From assembly GCA_021108375.1 (NCBI GenBank), contig JAIORA010000012.1, forward strand, positions 222,138 to 286,137: a DNA stretch of 64,000 bases, written 5' to 3'. This DNA is from Anaerohalosphaeraceae bacterium. Lineage in GTDB: Bacteria; Planctomycetota; Phycisphaerae; Sedimentisphaerales; UBA12454. The position numbers and the translations under genes are program-made. The notes under the pieces were generated by a model, which worked only from the letters and a program-made list of their open reading frames with translations, ran no database searches and had not been told where the DNA came from. Positions 43,358 to 53,113 of the stretch are shown here, piece after piece. The stretch's first letter is position 1; each line of letters opens with the position of its first letter.

Positions 43358-44686
43358 TCAATCCCGCAAAGCGTCTTTGACAGAAATTTGTGAGAATTTC
43401 TGTCTTTGCTCAGCAACAATCTGCCGGATAGTTTCGGTCTCATCGCCCGGCCTTTCAAAGGAGGCTTGTGCTACTGCCTCGGCCACTTCTGCCAGCGTAA
43501 CGTTTTCGGCGGTGGTTGCCGGGGAAAATCCCAGGGCAGGCTCAGTCGTTTTAAGGAGTACTCCGCTTTTGACGAGATGGCTCAGCATCTTTTCCGTAAA
43601 ATCTGCCGGCAGGTTCAGGCTGCTGCTGACGAATTCGGCAGCGAGGGGCGAATTTTTCTTTTCAAAATTAGCATAGATAAAATTGACCATATCCATTACG
43701 TGGAAATCGGTAATCAGGAAATGCTCTTCGTTGTTTTTCGCCGCCGCCTTTTCCGCTTCTTCAATGGTTTTCAGATGTTGCGTCGTAAAGGTAATCTGCA
43801 ATCCGAACAGTACGATGAGCCACGTAATATAAATCCAGAAAACGCCCAGCGGAATTAAACCCATCACGCCGTAAATAGCACTGTACGGAATCAGCTTTGT
43901 TACATACAGACCAAATGCCCACTTGGCAAACGTCCAGACGACCGCTGCGATTATCGCCCCCCAAAGTGCCGCTTTGATATTGACCTTTGCGTTTGGCATA
44001 AGCACATAAAGCAAAAACAGCATAACGACTGAAACGAGGTAAGGCAAAGCCGGGCCAATATAAGGCATAATACTACTTTCTATTTCTTTGCCGAAACCGT
44101 ATTTAGTTCTGAGAAACATTCCAAAGCCGAGAAGCAGAGGTGTCAGCGTCAGCAGCGACCAGTAATTTATCACGCGATGCACAAAATTCCGCCCTCGCGA
44201 AACCCGCCAGATACTATTGAACGACCGCTCGATAGTGCTAAGCAGTGCAATTGCCGCCCACAAAATTATCATTACGCTGACAGCGGTGATTGAACCTTTA
44301 TTCAGTTTGTCGTAAAACCCAACTGTTATCTCATCGATTTTTTCCGCGATGGTTACTTTGCTGCCGGTAGTGTCATTGGAGTCCTGTGGATATTCGATAT
44401 TTTTTATATTCGTATGCGTATAAATAATATCTTTCAGCTCTGCTCCGGCGTTATCAAAAGCGTGCAGTGACTGGAATATCATCAGCATTATAATCGCTGT
44501 CGGCACTAATCCGAAAATGGTATGATACGAAAGCGCTGCCGCCTGCTGGCCGGCCCTGTTCTTGCGAAGCAGCTTAACACATTGCGGCCAAAGCCTGACT
44601 TGAAAAATAATAAACCTTGCCAGCTTGCCCACTTCCTGTCCCGGCGACGAAACAACCTCTCTGAATTTCCTGATGCTCTCCAGCAT
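43358..44686 (-). CDS. YihY/BrkB-type membrane protein with C-terminal winged-helix-like domain
   Basis: A 442-residue protein. Residues to about 310 form the six-helix UPF0761/BrkB domain, with AAALSYHTIFGLVPTAIIMLMIFQS and the IYGVMGLIPLGVFWIYITWLIVLFG motif. About 130 further residues look like a winged-helix domain (DMVNFIYANFEKKNSPLAAEFVSSSLNLPADFTEKMLSHLVKSGVLLKT). The old label ribonuclease BN is not supported for this family. It follows the AsmA-like gene by 11 bp with a GAGGG SD, so the two are probably co-expressed for an envelope function. Confidence 0.85.
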   Translation of the reverse strand: MLESIRKFREVVSSPGQEVGKLARFIIFQVRLWPQCVKLLRKNRAGQQAAALSYHTIFGLVPTAIIMLMIFQSLHAFDNAGAELKDIIYTHTNIKNIEYPQDSNDTTGSKVTIAEKIDEITVGFYDKLNKGSITAVSVMIILWAAIALLSTIERSFNSIWRVSRGRNFVHRVINYWSLLTLTPLLLGFGMFLRTKYGFGKEIESSIMPYIGPALPYLVSVVMLFLLYVLMPNAKVNIKAALWGAIIAAVVWTFAKWAFGLYVTKLIPYSAIYGVMGLIPLGVFWIYITWLIVLFGLQITFTTQHLKTIEEAEKAAAKNNEEHFLITDFHVMDMVNFIYANFEKKNSPLAAEFVSSSLNLPADFTEKMLSHLVKSGVLLKTTEPALGFSPATTAENVTLAEVAEAVAQASFERPGDETETIRQIVAEQRQKFSQISVKDALRD

Positions 44687-44697
44687 ATTTTAGCCCT

Positions 44698-47600
44698 CTA
44701 TCTGAATATCTTTTCCAGTCCCTTTTGTATTTGCCTTTCAAGTTCCTGCTGAACCTGGCTTTCGATTAGTTTGTCGGTATCAATTTGCGGATTGTTGACA
44801 GTACCCTTGAGCGGCAGTGTTATTCGCTGTCCGTTAACCTCCCAGGGTAGCGTAACGTTCATTCTCATTCTCTTGTCCAGCCAGATGGAGCCGCTGAAGT
44901 TTACTTTTTTGCCATCAATATCCATCTCCATATTATCATAGCTCAGCACTTCGTTCGCCAGTACCAGTCGTGTCGGCATAATCGTTATCACCGGGTCCCT
45001 GCGAACTCCGGTTAGCTGAATAATCTGTGCCAGCAAACTTGACGCGCCCAGCCTTGTATTTTCTATCGACAAAACGCCGGTAACAGCAATATCTTTTTTG
45101 TAGCCGCTTTCCAGCGGGATAATCATTTTTTCGCAGTCAAAGTTTAGAATTCCCGTAACGTTCACCGCATCGGCAAACACAGGGTTAACATAACTAAGCA
45201 ATGCGTCTGAGGTGTCGGAGTTGATTTGTATTTTGTCCAGCAGTTTCATCTGCCCCGGTGTTTTCATCAATTTAGGCTTACTTCCAAAATCGGCGTTGGC
45301 CCCAAACGACATCGTTCCGTTATTTGCGGCAGTTGAAAAAGGCGCAATAGTTAAAAAGCCGTTAGTGATTTTCGCATTGAGCTCTGTTCTGCCAAGTTCT
45401 ATACCCATATATTCGGCCTTGTCGAATCCGAATGATGTTTGCGCGTTAAGGTTGGCCATAAGAGCAGCAGAGCTGTTTTTCGGATAGATGCTCGTGAATC
45501 TAAAATTGTCATTGCGCCTGCCAGAAACTTTCAATCCCTGCGGTAGATACGGTGCGATTATGGTATTGACCGCAGCCAGCTCGTAGTCAGCATTAAAATT
45601 ACCCTGCGTTTTTATTTTGTCGCCGAGGTCGCTGTTTGTAAGTTGTCCCGAAATTTTTATTTGCGGACTTATAACGTTAAGATTCTTTATATCATAAATT
45701 TTATTAGCCGTATCGAACACCCCATCGAGAGCGACCATAATTTGCTTCTGCGAAAATGGCACCTGCCCCGGATACCCCGCACTGAAATTATTTATTACTG
45801 TTTGCTTTGTAATGACTCTGAAGATGTCCCTGTTTTTGTTTATTGACAAATCGCCCCTGGCCTGTCCTGCTAACTGCATCTTCGGGTCAATAAGGTCAAA
45901 AACCCTTGCCCACCGAATCGCTTTTGCCAGGTCAATCGATGCCAGCATATTGATATTCATCGAATCGCTTTTTTGTTTATTCGTCGGCATCAGAAAATTG
46001 TTTATCATAACATTGCCCGGTGTTGCCCTGGCGGTGAGTGAATTTATGGTCAGCATTTCCTTGCTTTTGTTGAAGCTGAAATCGTACTCAACATTCGCCG
46101 ATGGCTCGCTGAGGATTTTGCCCTCCGGCGTTTTAACTGTTACGTTATTTAGCTGCGCCTGTCCGGTGCTTGCAATAATACCGTCTTTCAACGAGCCGTT
46201 CCCGTTAACATTTGCAAACCCCGCAAGCTGATTTTTGAAAGCGAAAAATTGCCCCATATCAAACTGTGCTTTTGCAAAATCGATTTTTGCGGTATAGTCC
46301 AGACTTTCCGGAGAGCCTTTACAGACGATATTGGCAAAAGACGAATCCATTATAAGTTTTTCTATATTGATTTCTTTCCCTTGTGAAACAACTTTTGCCT
46401 CAAGCTCGATTGGCCGGCTCAGCACAATTTGTTTAACCGGAAATTTTCCCTCCAGTGTCCACAGCGTAACTTTGCCGGCGACAATTCTTTTGCCTCCCTG
46501 AGCACTCGTGTCGATGTCGCCGCTCAATCTGCCGTGCGTTATGTCGAAGTTTTCTTTAAAGCCTGCCATATTTTTAATCTGCGACATCGTCCTGGCCATA
46601 TCGCAATCGAATTTGGCTGTCAGCGTGTCAGGCGAATCAGCCCGCAAAAAATCCTCAACCGACAGCAAATTCATCGGCACCGTTCCCTTAACCTGAGCAC
46701 TTAGCCAGTCAGCTTTTATATCGAGCTTATCGATGTTGACCGCTTTTTCGGTTGTGTTAAATTTCATATCGGCATTCAACTGCGAACTTTGTATCCGGTC
46801 GCCTTTTAGTGCGGCACCAGATATATCCAGCCCGGCAGCATTTATTTTGCCGTCAACATTTTCAAAAAGCCCCTTGTTGAGTTTCGCGTTAATTTTAGCA
46901 CTAACCCTGCCAACGGCGTTGACATCAATATCCATCAAAGTAAATAACGGCCCAAGCTGCTCAAGGTCGAGGCTGTTAACATCAACCCGTAAATTTCCTG
47001 AACTCTTCTGGAGCGACCAGTTTTTGGCCGGTGTTTTCAAATCTCCAATAACACCAATTGTCGAAACACTGTTAGCGTCATTGCCGTCAGCTACGTCCAT
47101 CGAAATATCGAAACTGCTTTTTTTCCCCAGCGATTTTATCGCAAGAGTGGAATTTATATTCCTAAGCTCCAGTGTTTCTTTGATTTTTTCTGCCCCAACT
47201 GTTTCGAGTCTGAAATTGCCGTCTCTTATAGTCAGGTCAACATTTTTAATCGGCAATCCCAGCGCATCAGATTGCGGCGTAACGGTCGTTGCCTGGCCGG
47301 TCTCGGCGACCTCTGTTCCGGTTGCTGGTTTTGCCGAAAGTTTTATCAACACTCTCGGCTCAGAGATGTTGGCTTGGTCGATGGAGACGCTTCCTCCCAA
47401 GAGCGCAAAGTATTTTGGTCGAGCGGTTATTTGTTTAGCGGTAATTTCTGTCAGGCCGGCACTGTCTTTGAAGTGTAAATTATTTGCGATAACTCCCTTG
47501 AACCAGCCCACCGAAAGTGATTTAACTTTAACAGTTCCATCGACTGCGGCGTTGACTTTGCCGAGTATCATATTTTTGCCGCTTTCGCTCGACAGATACG

Positions 47601-47718
47601 CTGGAAGTATAAACAGCGGTATTGCCGCGAGTACGCACAGGAAAATCAGAACCCACAGGAGGACTTTTTTAGCTTTTGCTTTACGAAAGGACGGCTTGGA
47701 AATGATTTTTTCGGACAT
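44698..47718 (-). CDS. Large AsmA-like envelope protein
   Basis: A 1006-residue protein with one N-terminal membrane anchor (about residues 18-40, VLLWVLIFLCVLAAIPLFILPAYL). A long beta-rich periplasmic region follows, rich in DxxKITNGxLTIAP-type strands. The repeating INAAGLDISGAALKGDRI-like pattern and the GTVNNPQIDTDKLIESQVQ ending are characteristic of AsmA/DUF748/TamB-like proteins, now thought to form grooves that carry phospholipids between membranes. The role is inferred from the family. An AAGGGAA SD precedes the ATG. It is the upstream partner of the BrkB-type gene. Confidence 0.8.
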   Translation of the reverse strand: MSEKIISKPSFRKAKAKKVLLWVLIFLCVLAAIPLFILPAYLSSESGKNMILGKVNAAVDGTVKVKSLSVGWFKGVIANNLHFKDSAGLTEITAKQITARPKYFALLGGSVSIDQANISEPRVLIKLSAKPATGTEVAETGQATTVTPQSDALGLPIKNVDLTIRDGNFRLETVGAEKIKETLELRNINSTLAIKSLGKKSSFDISMDVADGNDANSVSTIGVIGDLKTPAKNWSLQKSSGNLRVDVNSLDLEQLGPLFTLMDIDVNAVGRVSAKINAKLNKGLFENVDGKINAAGLDISGAALKGDRIQSSQLNADMKFNTTEKAVNIDKLDIKADWLSAQVKGTVPMNLLSVEDFLRADSPDTLTAKFDCDMARTMSQIKNMAGFKENFDITHGRLSGDIDTSAQGGKRIVAGKVTLWTLEGKFPVKQIVLSRPIELEAKVVSQGKEINIEKLIMDSSFANIVCKGSPESLDYTAKIDFAKAQFDMGQFFAFKNQLAGFANVNGNGSLKDGIIASTGQAQLNNVTVKTPEGKILSEPSANVEYDFSFNKSKEMLTINSLTARATPGNVMINNFLMPTNKQKSDSMNINMLASIDLAKAIRWARVFDLIDPKMQLAGQARGDLSINKNRDIFRVITKQTVINNFSAGYPGQVPFSQKQIMVALDGVFDTANKIYDIKNLNVISPQIKISGQLTNSDLGDKIKTQGNFNADYELAAVNTIIAPYLPQGLKVSGRRNDNFRFTSIYPKNSSAALMANLNAQTSFGFDKAEYMGIELGRTELNAKITNGFLTIAPFSTAANNGTMSFGANADFGSKPKLMKTPGQMKLLDKIQINSDTSDALLSYVNPVFADAVNVTGILNFDCEKMIIPLESGYKKDIAVTGVLSIENTRLGASSLLAQIIQLTGVRRDPVITIMPTRLVLANEVLSYDNMEMDIDGKKVNFSGSIWLDKRMRMNVTLPWEVNGQRITLPLKGTVNNPQIDTDKLIESQVQQELERQIQKGLEKIFR

Positions 47719-47891
47719 TATTATTCCCTTCCGAAATAAAAGACAGAATTTTTTTATCTATTTAACCCCCAGGTCTTATCCTGGGGGGTGTTGTTATTGC
47801 GAGGCGGTTTCTTTGCCGCGGCAATCTCGTTTTTAATTTTTAAAAAATCTGTGTAAATCCGTGTCTATAATTTTTTTATAGCCACGTTGCT
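47719..47891. repeat. Palindromes between frr and the AsmA-like gene
   Basis: TTAACCCCCAGG-tcttat-CCTGGGGGG at 47762-47789 is immediately followed by an ATTGCGAGGCGG...CCGCGGCAATC element at 47796-47827. Confidence 0.75.
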
Positions 47892-48452
47892 TTAGGATTT
47901 TGTTATTTCATCTGCTTTGGCTTTGACGGCGGCATCGATTTTTTCGGTACTGTTTTTTGTCAGGTCGTCCATCTCTTTTTTGCCTTTGTCCCGGTCATCC
48001 TCGGTAATTGCTTTGGCTTTTTGCTCATCGTCGAGCTTTTTATTCGCGTCCCTGCGTATATTACGAATACTGACCTTGGCGTGTTCAGCCATCTGTTTAG
48101 ACTGTGCGATGAACTGCACCCGTCTTTCCTGTGATAATGGCGGAATGCTTAGCCTTATAATTTTCCCGTCCGAGATTGGAGCGATGCTCAGGTCGCTGTT
48201 CTTTATCGCCTTTTCGATTTCCTTAACCGCTGAAACATCGAAAGGCTTAATAACAATCGTCGCCGCGTCAGGCGTTGAAAGCGTCGCCATCTGGTTCAGT
48301 GGGGTTGGGGTTCCGTAGTATTCGACCTTCAAATGTTCTACCAGTCCGGTCGAAGCTCTCCCCGTGCGAACTGTTTTGAATTCGTTCTGCAGAAAACCCA
48401 GAACCTTGTCCATCATTTGTTTGTGTTCGCTTATGATTTTTTGGGTAGGCAT
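47892..48452 (-). CDS. frr: Ribosome recycling factor
   Basis: A 186-residue RRF with the standard motifs LQNEFKTVRTGRAS, YYGTPTPLNQMATLSTPDAATIVIKPFD, IRLSIPPLSQERR and RRDANKKLDD. It splits post-termination ribosomes with EF-G. It is the last gene of the rpsB-tsf-pyrH-frr cluster, 14 bp after pyrH, with an AGGAG SD. Confidence 0.97.
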   Translation of the reverse strand: MPTQKIISEHKQMMDKVLGFLQNEFKTVRTGRASTGLVEHLKVEYYGTPTPLNQMATLSTPDAATIVIKPFDVSAVKEIEKAIKNSDLSIAPISDGKIIRLSIPPLSQERRVQFIAQSKQMAEHAKVSIRNIRRDANKKLDDEQKAKAITEDDRDKGKKEMDDLTKNSTEKIDAAVKAKADEITKS

Positions 48453-48465
48453 TTTGTTCTCCTGT

Positions 48466-49185
48466 TTATTTACTGATGAGGGTACCTATTTTTTCTCCGC
48501 AGAGTGCTTTAGTTATATTGCCTTTATTGAAAATGTTCAGCACGATAACCGGTATATCATTTTCGCTGCACAGGCTTATTGCTGCCTGGTCCATTATCCC
48601 AAGGTTGAGATTAAGAACATCGTGATAGTTCATTTTCTCAAAGAGTTTCGCGTTCGGATTTTCCACAGGGTCGCTGTCATAAACGCCATCGACTTTCGTG
48701 GCTTTTATAAGCAGGTCTGCCCCCAGTTCCGATGCTCTCAGTGCCGCGCAGGTATCTGTTGAGAAGAACGGGTTCCCGGTTCCGCCGGCCAGAATTACAA
48801 CTCTGTCCTGCTCGAAATGTCTTAGCGCTCTTCTGCGGATGAATGGCTCGCATATCGCTTCGACTTCTATCGCGCTTAGCACCCGTGTTGGCTGGCCGAA
48901 TCCCTCCAGCGTCTCCTGCAATGCGCACGCGTTTATAACTGTCGCCAGCATCCCCATATAATCTGCGGTATGTCTTGGGATATGACTCTTTTTGCTGAAC
49001 GCTTGTCCCCGAAGATAATTGCCCCCTCCTACAACGACAGCAATTTCAACACCGAGTTTTTTGATTTGCGTGATTCGTTCAGCTATCGAGCTGATTCGTT
49101 CGCCATCGATTCCGAATCCACCGCTGGTACAGAAGCTCTCTCCGCTGATTTTCAGCAAAACCCGTTTATACTTCAGCTTGCTCAT
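48466..49185 (-). CDS. pyrH: UMP kinase
   Basis: A 239-residue amino-acid-kinase-fold enzyme phosphorylating UMP. Key segments are RVLLKISGESF, VVGGGNYLRG, HTADYMGMLATVINACAL, VVILAGGTGNPFFSTDTCAALRA and KVDGVYDSDP. It lies between tsf and frr as in most bacteria. Confidence 0.97.
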   Translation of the reverse strand: MSKLKYKRVLLKISGESFCTSGGFGIDGERISSIAERITQIKKLGVEIAVVVGGGNYLRGQAFSKKSHIPRHTADYMGMLATVINACALQETLEGFGQPTRVLSAIEVEAICEPFIRRRALRHFEQDRVVILAGGTGNPFFSTDTCAALRASELGADLLIKATKVDGVYDSDPVENPNAKLFEKMNYHDVLNLNLGIMDQAAISLCSENDIPVIVLNIFNKGNITKALCGEKIGTLISK

Positions 49186-49266
49186 AGTAAGTCAACCTGC
49201 TCATTTATCTAAAGTATCTCTTTACAGCAGATTTTATCAACGAGCAACGAAAGTGTCAAACGGTTT

Positions 49267-49289
49267 TATTTATGTGCCTAAGGCACTTA
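49267..49289 (-). repeat. GTGCCTAAGGCAC palindrome at the tsf stop codon
   Basis: The palindrome GTGCCTAAGGCAC lies at 49274-49286 and abuts the tsf stop. The surrounding TTTATGTGCCTAAGG is repeated at the leuB stop (18427-18441). The two genes are unrelated. Confidence 0.6.
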
Positions 49290-50153
49290 GCCAATTGCTA
49301 TTCGCACAAACCTTTTTATTTTTGCTGTGCCGCCGCATTTTTTCGCCGTATCCGAAACCACCTGAGCGACCGGCACCTTCTCGTCTTTAACAAACCCCTG
49401 GTCAACAAGGCAGTTATCCGACAGGAACTTCCTCATTTTGCCGTCAACGATTTTATCGATAATTTCAGCGGGCTTATTCTTAACCTGGTCAGCGGCAATT
49501 TCTCTCTCTTTCGCCAGCACATCCGGGTCGATACTATCTGAATCGAGTCCGGCAGGATTGATTGCTGTGATATGCATAGCAATATCGATTGCCAACTGTC
49601 CCATTTCGCTTTTGCCGGCAACCTCGGCATCACTGGTTTCGATTTCGACCATCGCGCCCATTTTGCCGTTGAAGTGAATATAGCTGCCGATGATTCCGTC
49701 GGCTTTCAGCGAGAATTTTGTATAGTCGCCGATTTCTGTTTTTTCGCCGGTCTTGCTAACGCACTCAGTGATAACATCGCCGAATGTAACACCATCAACA
49801 TTCGTCTTAGCCAGTTCTTCGGTTCCACTATCAGCCGGACACTTGTCCATATACTTTTTCAGCAGTTCCGCGGTCGCTATGAAGTCGTCATTTTTTGAGA
49901 CGAAATCGGTTTCGCAGCAGAGCGAACCCATCGCAGCGACTTTTCCGTCGCTGCTTATCTGGCATACAACTTTACCTTCGGTCGCATCTCTGCCAGCCCT
50001 TTTAGCCAGCGTTGCCAAACCCTTTTTGCGCAGAAGCGTCATAGCCTCTTCAAGGTCTCCGCCGGTCTCAGCCAGAGCTTGTTTGCAGTCCATCATACCT
50101 TGTCCGCTCATCTTGCGGAGTTTCATAACATCAGCAGCCGATATATCAGCCAT
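49287..50153 (-). CDS. tsf: Translation elongation factor Ts
   Basis: A 288-residue EF-Ts. The N-terminal UBA-like module has VMKLRKMSGQGMMDCKQALAETGGDLEEAMTLLRKKG, and the core has the dimerisation and EF-Tu-contact region CCETDFVSKNDDF. It recycles EF-Tu-GDP. An SD GGAGAA precedes the ATG. It follows rpsB by about 70 bp, which include a TTTGCC/GGCAA hairpin element. Confidence 0.97.
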   Translation of the reverse strand: MADISAADVMKLRKMSGQGMMDCKQALAETGGDLEEAMTLLRKKGLATLAKRAGRDATEGKVVCQISSDGKVAAMGSLCCETDFVSKNDDFIATAELLKKYMDKCPADSGTEELAKTNVDGVTFGDVITECVSKTGEKTEIGDYTKFSLKADGIIGSYIHFNGKMGAMVEIETSDAEVAGKSEMGQLAIDIAMHITAINPAGLDSDSIDPDVLAKEREIAADQVKNKPAEIIDKIVDGKMRKFLSDNCLVDQGFVKDEKVPVAQVVSDTAKKCGGTAKIKRFVRIAIG

Positions 50154-50221
50154 CTTAAAATTCTCCAGTTCGTATTACTCTAATTTACATCGCTTGGCCT
50201 CGGCAACTTGTTTGCCGGGGT

Positions 50222-51100
50222 TTAGTCTTTCGCCGGCTCATCCTGCTTTGGCTCTGCCGGGGCGGCAGGAGTTTCAGGAGTTTTTTCAACTGCCTCAGCA
50301 ACGGCCTCTGCTGCGGGAGCACTTACCGCCGCCTTGGCATCATCATTTGCTCTGGCAAGCGAACGCCTTCTGGCCTTTGCGGGTTTTCCGGCATCGTCGC
50401 CCTTGCCTGCAAACTGAACCATTGTTTTGCCATAGGTAACCGCGCTGACCAGCTCGCCGATGATAAGAGCAACGCCTTTGATGGAGTCGTCATTAGCGGG
50501 TATCGCCAAATCGACTGAATCAGGATTGCTGTCCGTATCAATGATAGCTATGGTAGGCACACCCATTTTGCGGGCCTCGTAAATCGCGAGGTGCTCTTTT
50601 TTCGCATCAACAACAACGATAGCACCTGGAACGCGGTTCATTTTCCGAATCCCGTTAAGGTTAGCCTTAATTTTGTTGAGTTCTCGCTTAAGGGTGGCAG
50701 CACGTTTTTTGCTCTCAGCTTCGATTTTACCGCTCTCAGCCATCGCTTCCAGTTCCTCAAGCCGTTTGATACGCGAGTTGATGGTACTGAAGTTCGTCAG
50801 AGTTCCGCCTAACCAGCGGTTTATCACATAGTGCATACCGGTCTGCTCAGCGGCCTCTCTAACTGCTTTTTGTGCCTGCCTCTTGGTTCCGACAAATACG
50901 ACGTCTTTGCCGCTTGCCACAATGTCCGCCAGAAACTTTTTAGCTACTACGATGCCCTTAAGCGTCTCTTTAATGTCGATGATATGCACCATACCGCGTT
51001 TGGTATGGATGTAGGGCTTCATTTTTGGGTTCCAACGGCTGGCAGCGTGACCGAAGTGCACGCCGGCGTTGATCAAATTTCGGGCTAATTCGTTAGCCAA
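50222..51100 (-). CDS. rpsB: 30S ribosomal protein S2
   Basis: A 292-residue S2: AGVHFGHAASRWNPKMKPYIHTKRGMVHIIDIKET, VGTKRQAQKAV, NRWLGGTLTNF, PTIAIIDTDSNPDSVDLAIPANDDS. After the conserved core, about 55 residues form an Ala/Pro/Glu-rich tail, a frequent planctomycete trait. The reading frame begins at TTG (51098-51100) with a GGAGG SD; no ATG or GTG is available at a suitable distance. First gene of rpsB-tsf-pyrH-frr. Confidence 0.96.
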   Translation of the reverse strand: MANELARNLINAGVHFGHAASRWNPKMKPYIHTKRGMVHIIDIKETLKGIVVAKKFLADIVASGKDVVFVGTKRQAQKAVREAAEQTGMHYVINRWLGGTLTNFSTINSRIKRLEELEAMAESGKIEAESKKRAATLKRELNKIKANLNGIRKMNRVPGAIVVVDAKKEHLAIYEARKMGVPTIAIIDTDSNPDSVDLAIPANDDSIKGVALIIGELVSAVTYGKTMVQFAGKGDDAGKPAKARRRSLARANDDAKAAVSAPAAEAVAEAVEKTPETPAAPAEPKQDEPAKD

Positions 51101-51559
51101 TGGATGTAACCTCCAACTATATAAGGAATAACTGATTTTAACTGTTCAGGTCTCTGAAAAACCGGAGATTGCTTCGTCGCGTTGCTCCATCGCATAGTAG
51201 CCGAGCCGCGGAAGCGGCCGGAATACTTTATGTCATTGCGAGGCCTTGTTGTCAGGCCGCGGCAATCTCAAATTTTAAAAGTTTTAATTTTTCAGAAGTC
51301 CCTAATTCAGACATACGCGTTTTCTTCTTTATTTGTAAAGATGCAGATTCCCTGCAAATTACAGAACATAGTACTTTACTGCTGGATAGGCTGCCTGTCA
51401 ACATTTTTAATGCTTTTAGGGGCTGATACCGCAAAAAAATGGCAATTAGGATGGATATTGACTGATAAATGTGCTCGATTTTCCACCAATTCCCTTAAAA
51501 TCGGGTGTTTCGATACTGATAACTCCCATTTTGTTTAAACAAATTTTGTGAATAGTTCT
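51101..51559. other. Gap upstream of rpsB with palindromes
   Basis: No gene is supported in this stretch. It has a GCCGAGCCGC-ggaa-GCGGCCGG hairpin at 51200-51222 and a CATTGCGAGGCC...GGCCGCGGCAATC element at 51234-51269. The rest shows nothing recognisable. It must also contain the rpsB promoter. Confidence 0.6.
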
Positions 51560-51586
51560 TTGATATTGAGAAAATAGTGGTATAAT
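51560..51586 (+). promoter_or_regulatory. Promoter of the PEP-CTERM gene
   Basis: TTGATA at 51560-51565 and a perfect TATAAT at 51581-51586, with a short 15-bp spacer. The gene starts 64 bp later with a GGAGGAG SD. Confidence 0.5.
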
Positions 51587-51650
51587 TAGAGACGGTTAAT
51601 GTCTTTTATGTTATGGCCGGATTGGCTTACTTTAATTTGGAGGAGTAAAA

Positions 51651-52301
51651 ATGAGAAAGATTATTTTTTTAGCGGTACTGTTGTCTGTTGCAGTATCGTC
51701 GTATGCCGTTGTCATTACGACCTCTGTTGCGGATTTGTGGCAGCTTTTCCCGAAAGATACTCAAGGCGAAAATGGTATCCAACTGCAGTATCGCACCGGC
51801 TCGATCTACACAGACCTGACATACTTTGATGATTATTCGTGGAAAACGCCGAGTACAATGTGGAATCTGCCTTACGTTATAAAAGATGCCGCCGTTACGG
51901 GGAAGATAAGCGCTGTCCCATCAGCAGTAACGCAGGTAGGCTGCGACCGTGACCCGTTGATGAGGGTTCGGCTTGACGGAACGCTAAATCAGGTTCGTGT
52001 TACCGGCACAGCGGCGATGGAGAATTCAGGCTCAGTAACCTTTTATATTTACAAAGGCTCCGCCAGTTACGGCAGTCCTCTCTGGTCGGCGATTTTGTCG
52101 GGCGTAAGTTCTACCGTTTTCGATTTTGTTGTGGATTTCACCCCGACAGAGGAATTGTTTTTTGCGGTTGACGCGGGTAGCACCGATTATTGTGACCATA
52201 ATTCGTGGTATGATATTCAGCTTACCGGCATTCCTGAACCTGCCACTTTAGCGTTGTTCGTCCTTGGTGGCCTGTTGCTTGGCAGAAAGAGAAGCGCATA
52301 A
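51651..52301 (+). CDS. PEP-CTERM sorting-domain protein
   Basis: A 216-residue exported protein with signal peptide to about residue 18 (SSYA). The beta-rich body has no motif that I recognise. The C-terminal sorting signal is IPEPATLALFVLGGLLLGRKR: a PEP motif, a hydrophobic helix and basic residues. Such proteins are processed by exosortase and placed on the surface or in an exopolysaccharide matrix. No exosortase gene is in the window. It has its own promoter and a strong SD. Confidence 0.9.
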   Translation: MRKIIFLAVLLSVAVSSYAVVITTSVADLWQLFPKDTQGENGIQLQYRTGSIYTDLTYFDDYSWKTPSTMWNLPYVIKDAAVTGKISAVPSAVTQVGCDRDPLMRVRLDGTLNQVRVTGTAAMENSGSVTFYIYKGSASYGSPLWSAILSGVSSTVFDFVVDFTPTEELFFAVDAGSTDYCDHNSWYDIQLTGIPEPATLALFVLGGLLLGRKRSA

Positions 52302-52830
52302 ATTTTGACCGTAGGTTATAGGTCGGATATTTAGCCGTTCGTATTACTATTAACCCCCGATTTGTAAATCGGGGGTTCTTTTACGAACGGTTTGCATTGC
52401 TTACCTCACCATTAGCCCCCAGGTCTTGCCCTGGGGGTTGTTAACGAATGGTTTATATTTTGCGTATCGCCGTTTAGCCGTCGGTCCTGACCGACGGTTT
52501 CTGTTCTGATGGTTTGCATCGTTCAAATCGCCATTAAACCAAGTACGAATAACAAATGCGCACACACGTCATTCCGAGCGTAGTCGAGGAATCTAAAAAC
52601 GACAGATTTCTCCGCTCCATTCGCTTCGCTCGTTCCGGTCGAAATGACAATGGCGCACTTAATAATCGGAATTGGTATTAGCCCCCTAGGTCTGTCTGGC
52701 AGGGTTTGTATTTGCGAATGATTTGCATCTTTCCTATTGCTTAAAAGCCGAGCGACGTAAGTCGCCGGAACAGGGTTGTTGTCATTGCAAGGCGATTGGA
52801 AATCGCCGCGGCAATCTCGTTTTAAATTCC
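52302..52830. repeat. Dense palindrome tract after the PEP-CTERM gene
   Basis: No gene. Successive TTA(G/A)CC-stem-GGTT elements occur at 52349-52376 (CCCCCGATTT/AAATCGGGGG), 52410-52440 (CCCCCAGG/CCTGGGGG), 52472-52502 (CCGTCGGT/ACCGACGG) and about 52678-52710. They are linked by ACGAATGGTTTGCAT-like spacers at a period near 62-65 bp. A TTCCGAG/CGAGGAA element (about 52572), a GCCGAGCGAC/GTCGCCGG hairpin (about 52747) and a GGCGATT/AATCGCC element (about 52790-52812) follow. The first palindrome is followed by TTCTTTT and may terminate the PEP-CTERM transcript. Confidence 0.75.
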
Positions 52831-53013
52831 TCACGCAAGACTTTTTCTGCCTAATTCTCATCACATTTGCCCGATACTGCCGAATATAGTACTGATATTG
52901 TGGTTTTTATGGGCCGAGCTTCATAGTCCCATAAAAACTGAAGAATTGTTATAAATGGAAACATCGCTAATTACTGGCGGAATCGTTGTTTTTCAGAATC
53001 GTTGCAGAGCCAG

Positions 53014-53113
53014 AAAAACGGTTGAAAAACAGACCAAAAACGTGAAAAAACGAAGCATTTTTGGCCAAAACTGGCCAAAAATGGTCAAAATAGTGAAAAA
53101 AAGTACAAAAAAA
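53014..53113. promoter_or_regulatory. Helically phased A-tract array (predicted curved DNA)
   Basis: Runs of four to seven A begin at 53014, 53025, 53036, 53045, 53067, 53077, 53087, 53096 and 53106, with a T5 tract at 53058. Spacing averages about 10 bp over nearly ten helical turns. Such phasing bends DNA strongly. The tract ends about 75 bp before the sigma-factor gene. It may be an architectural promoter element or a site for a nucleoid protein. Confidence 0.7.
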
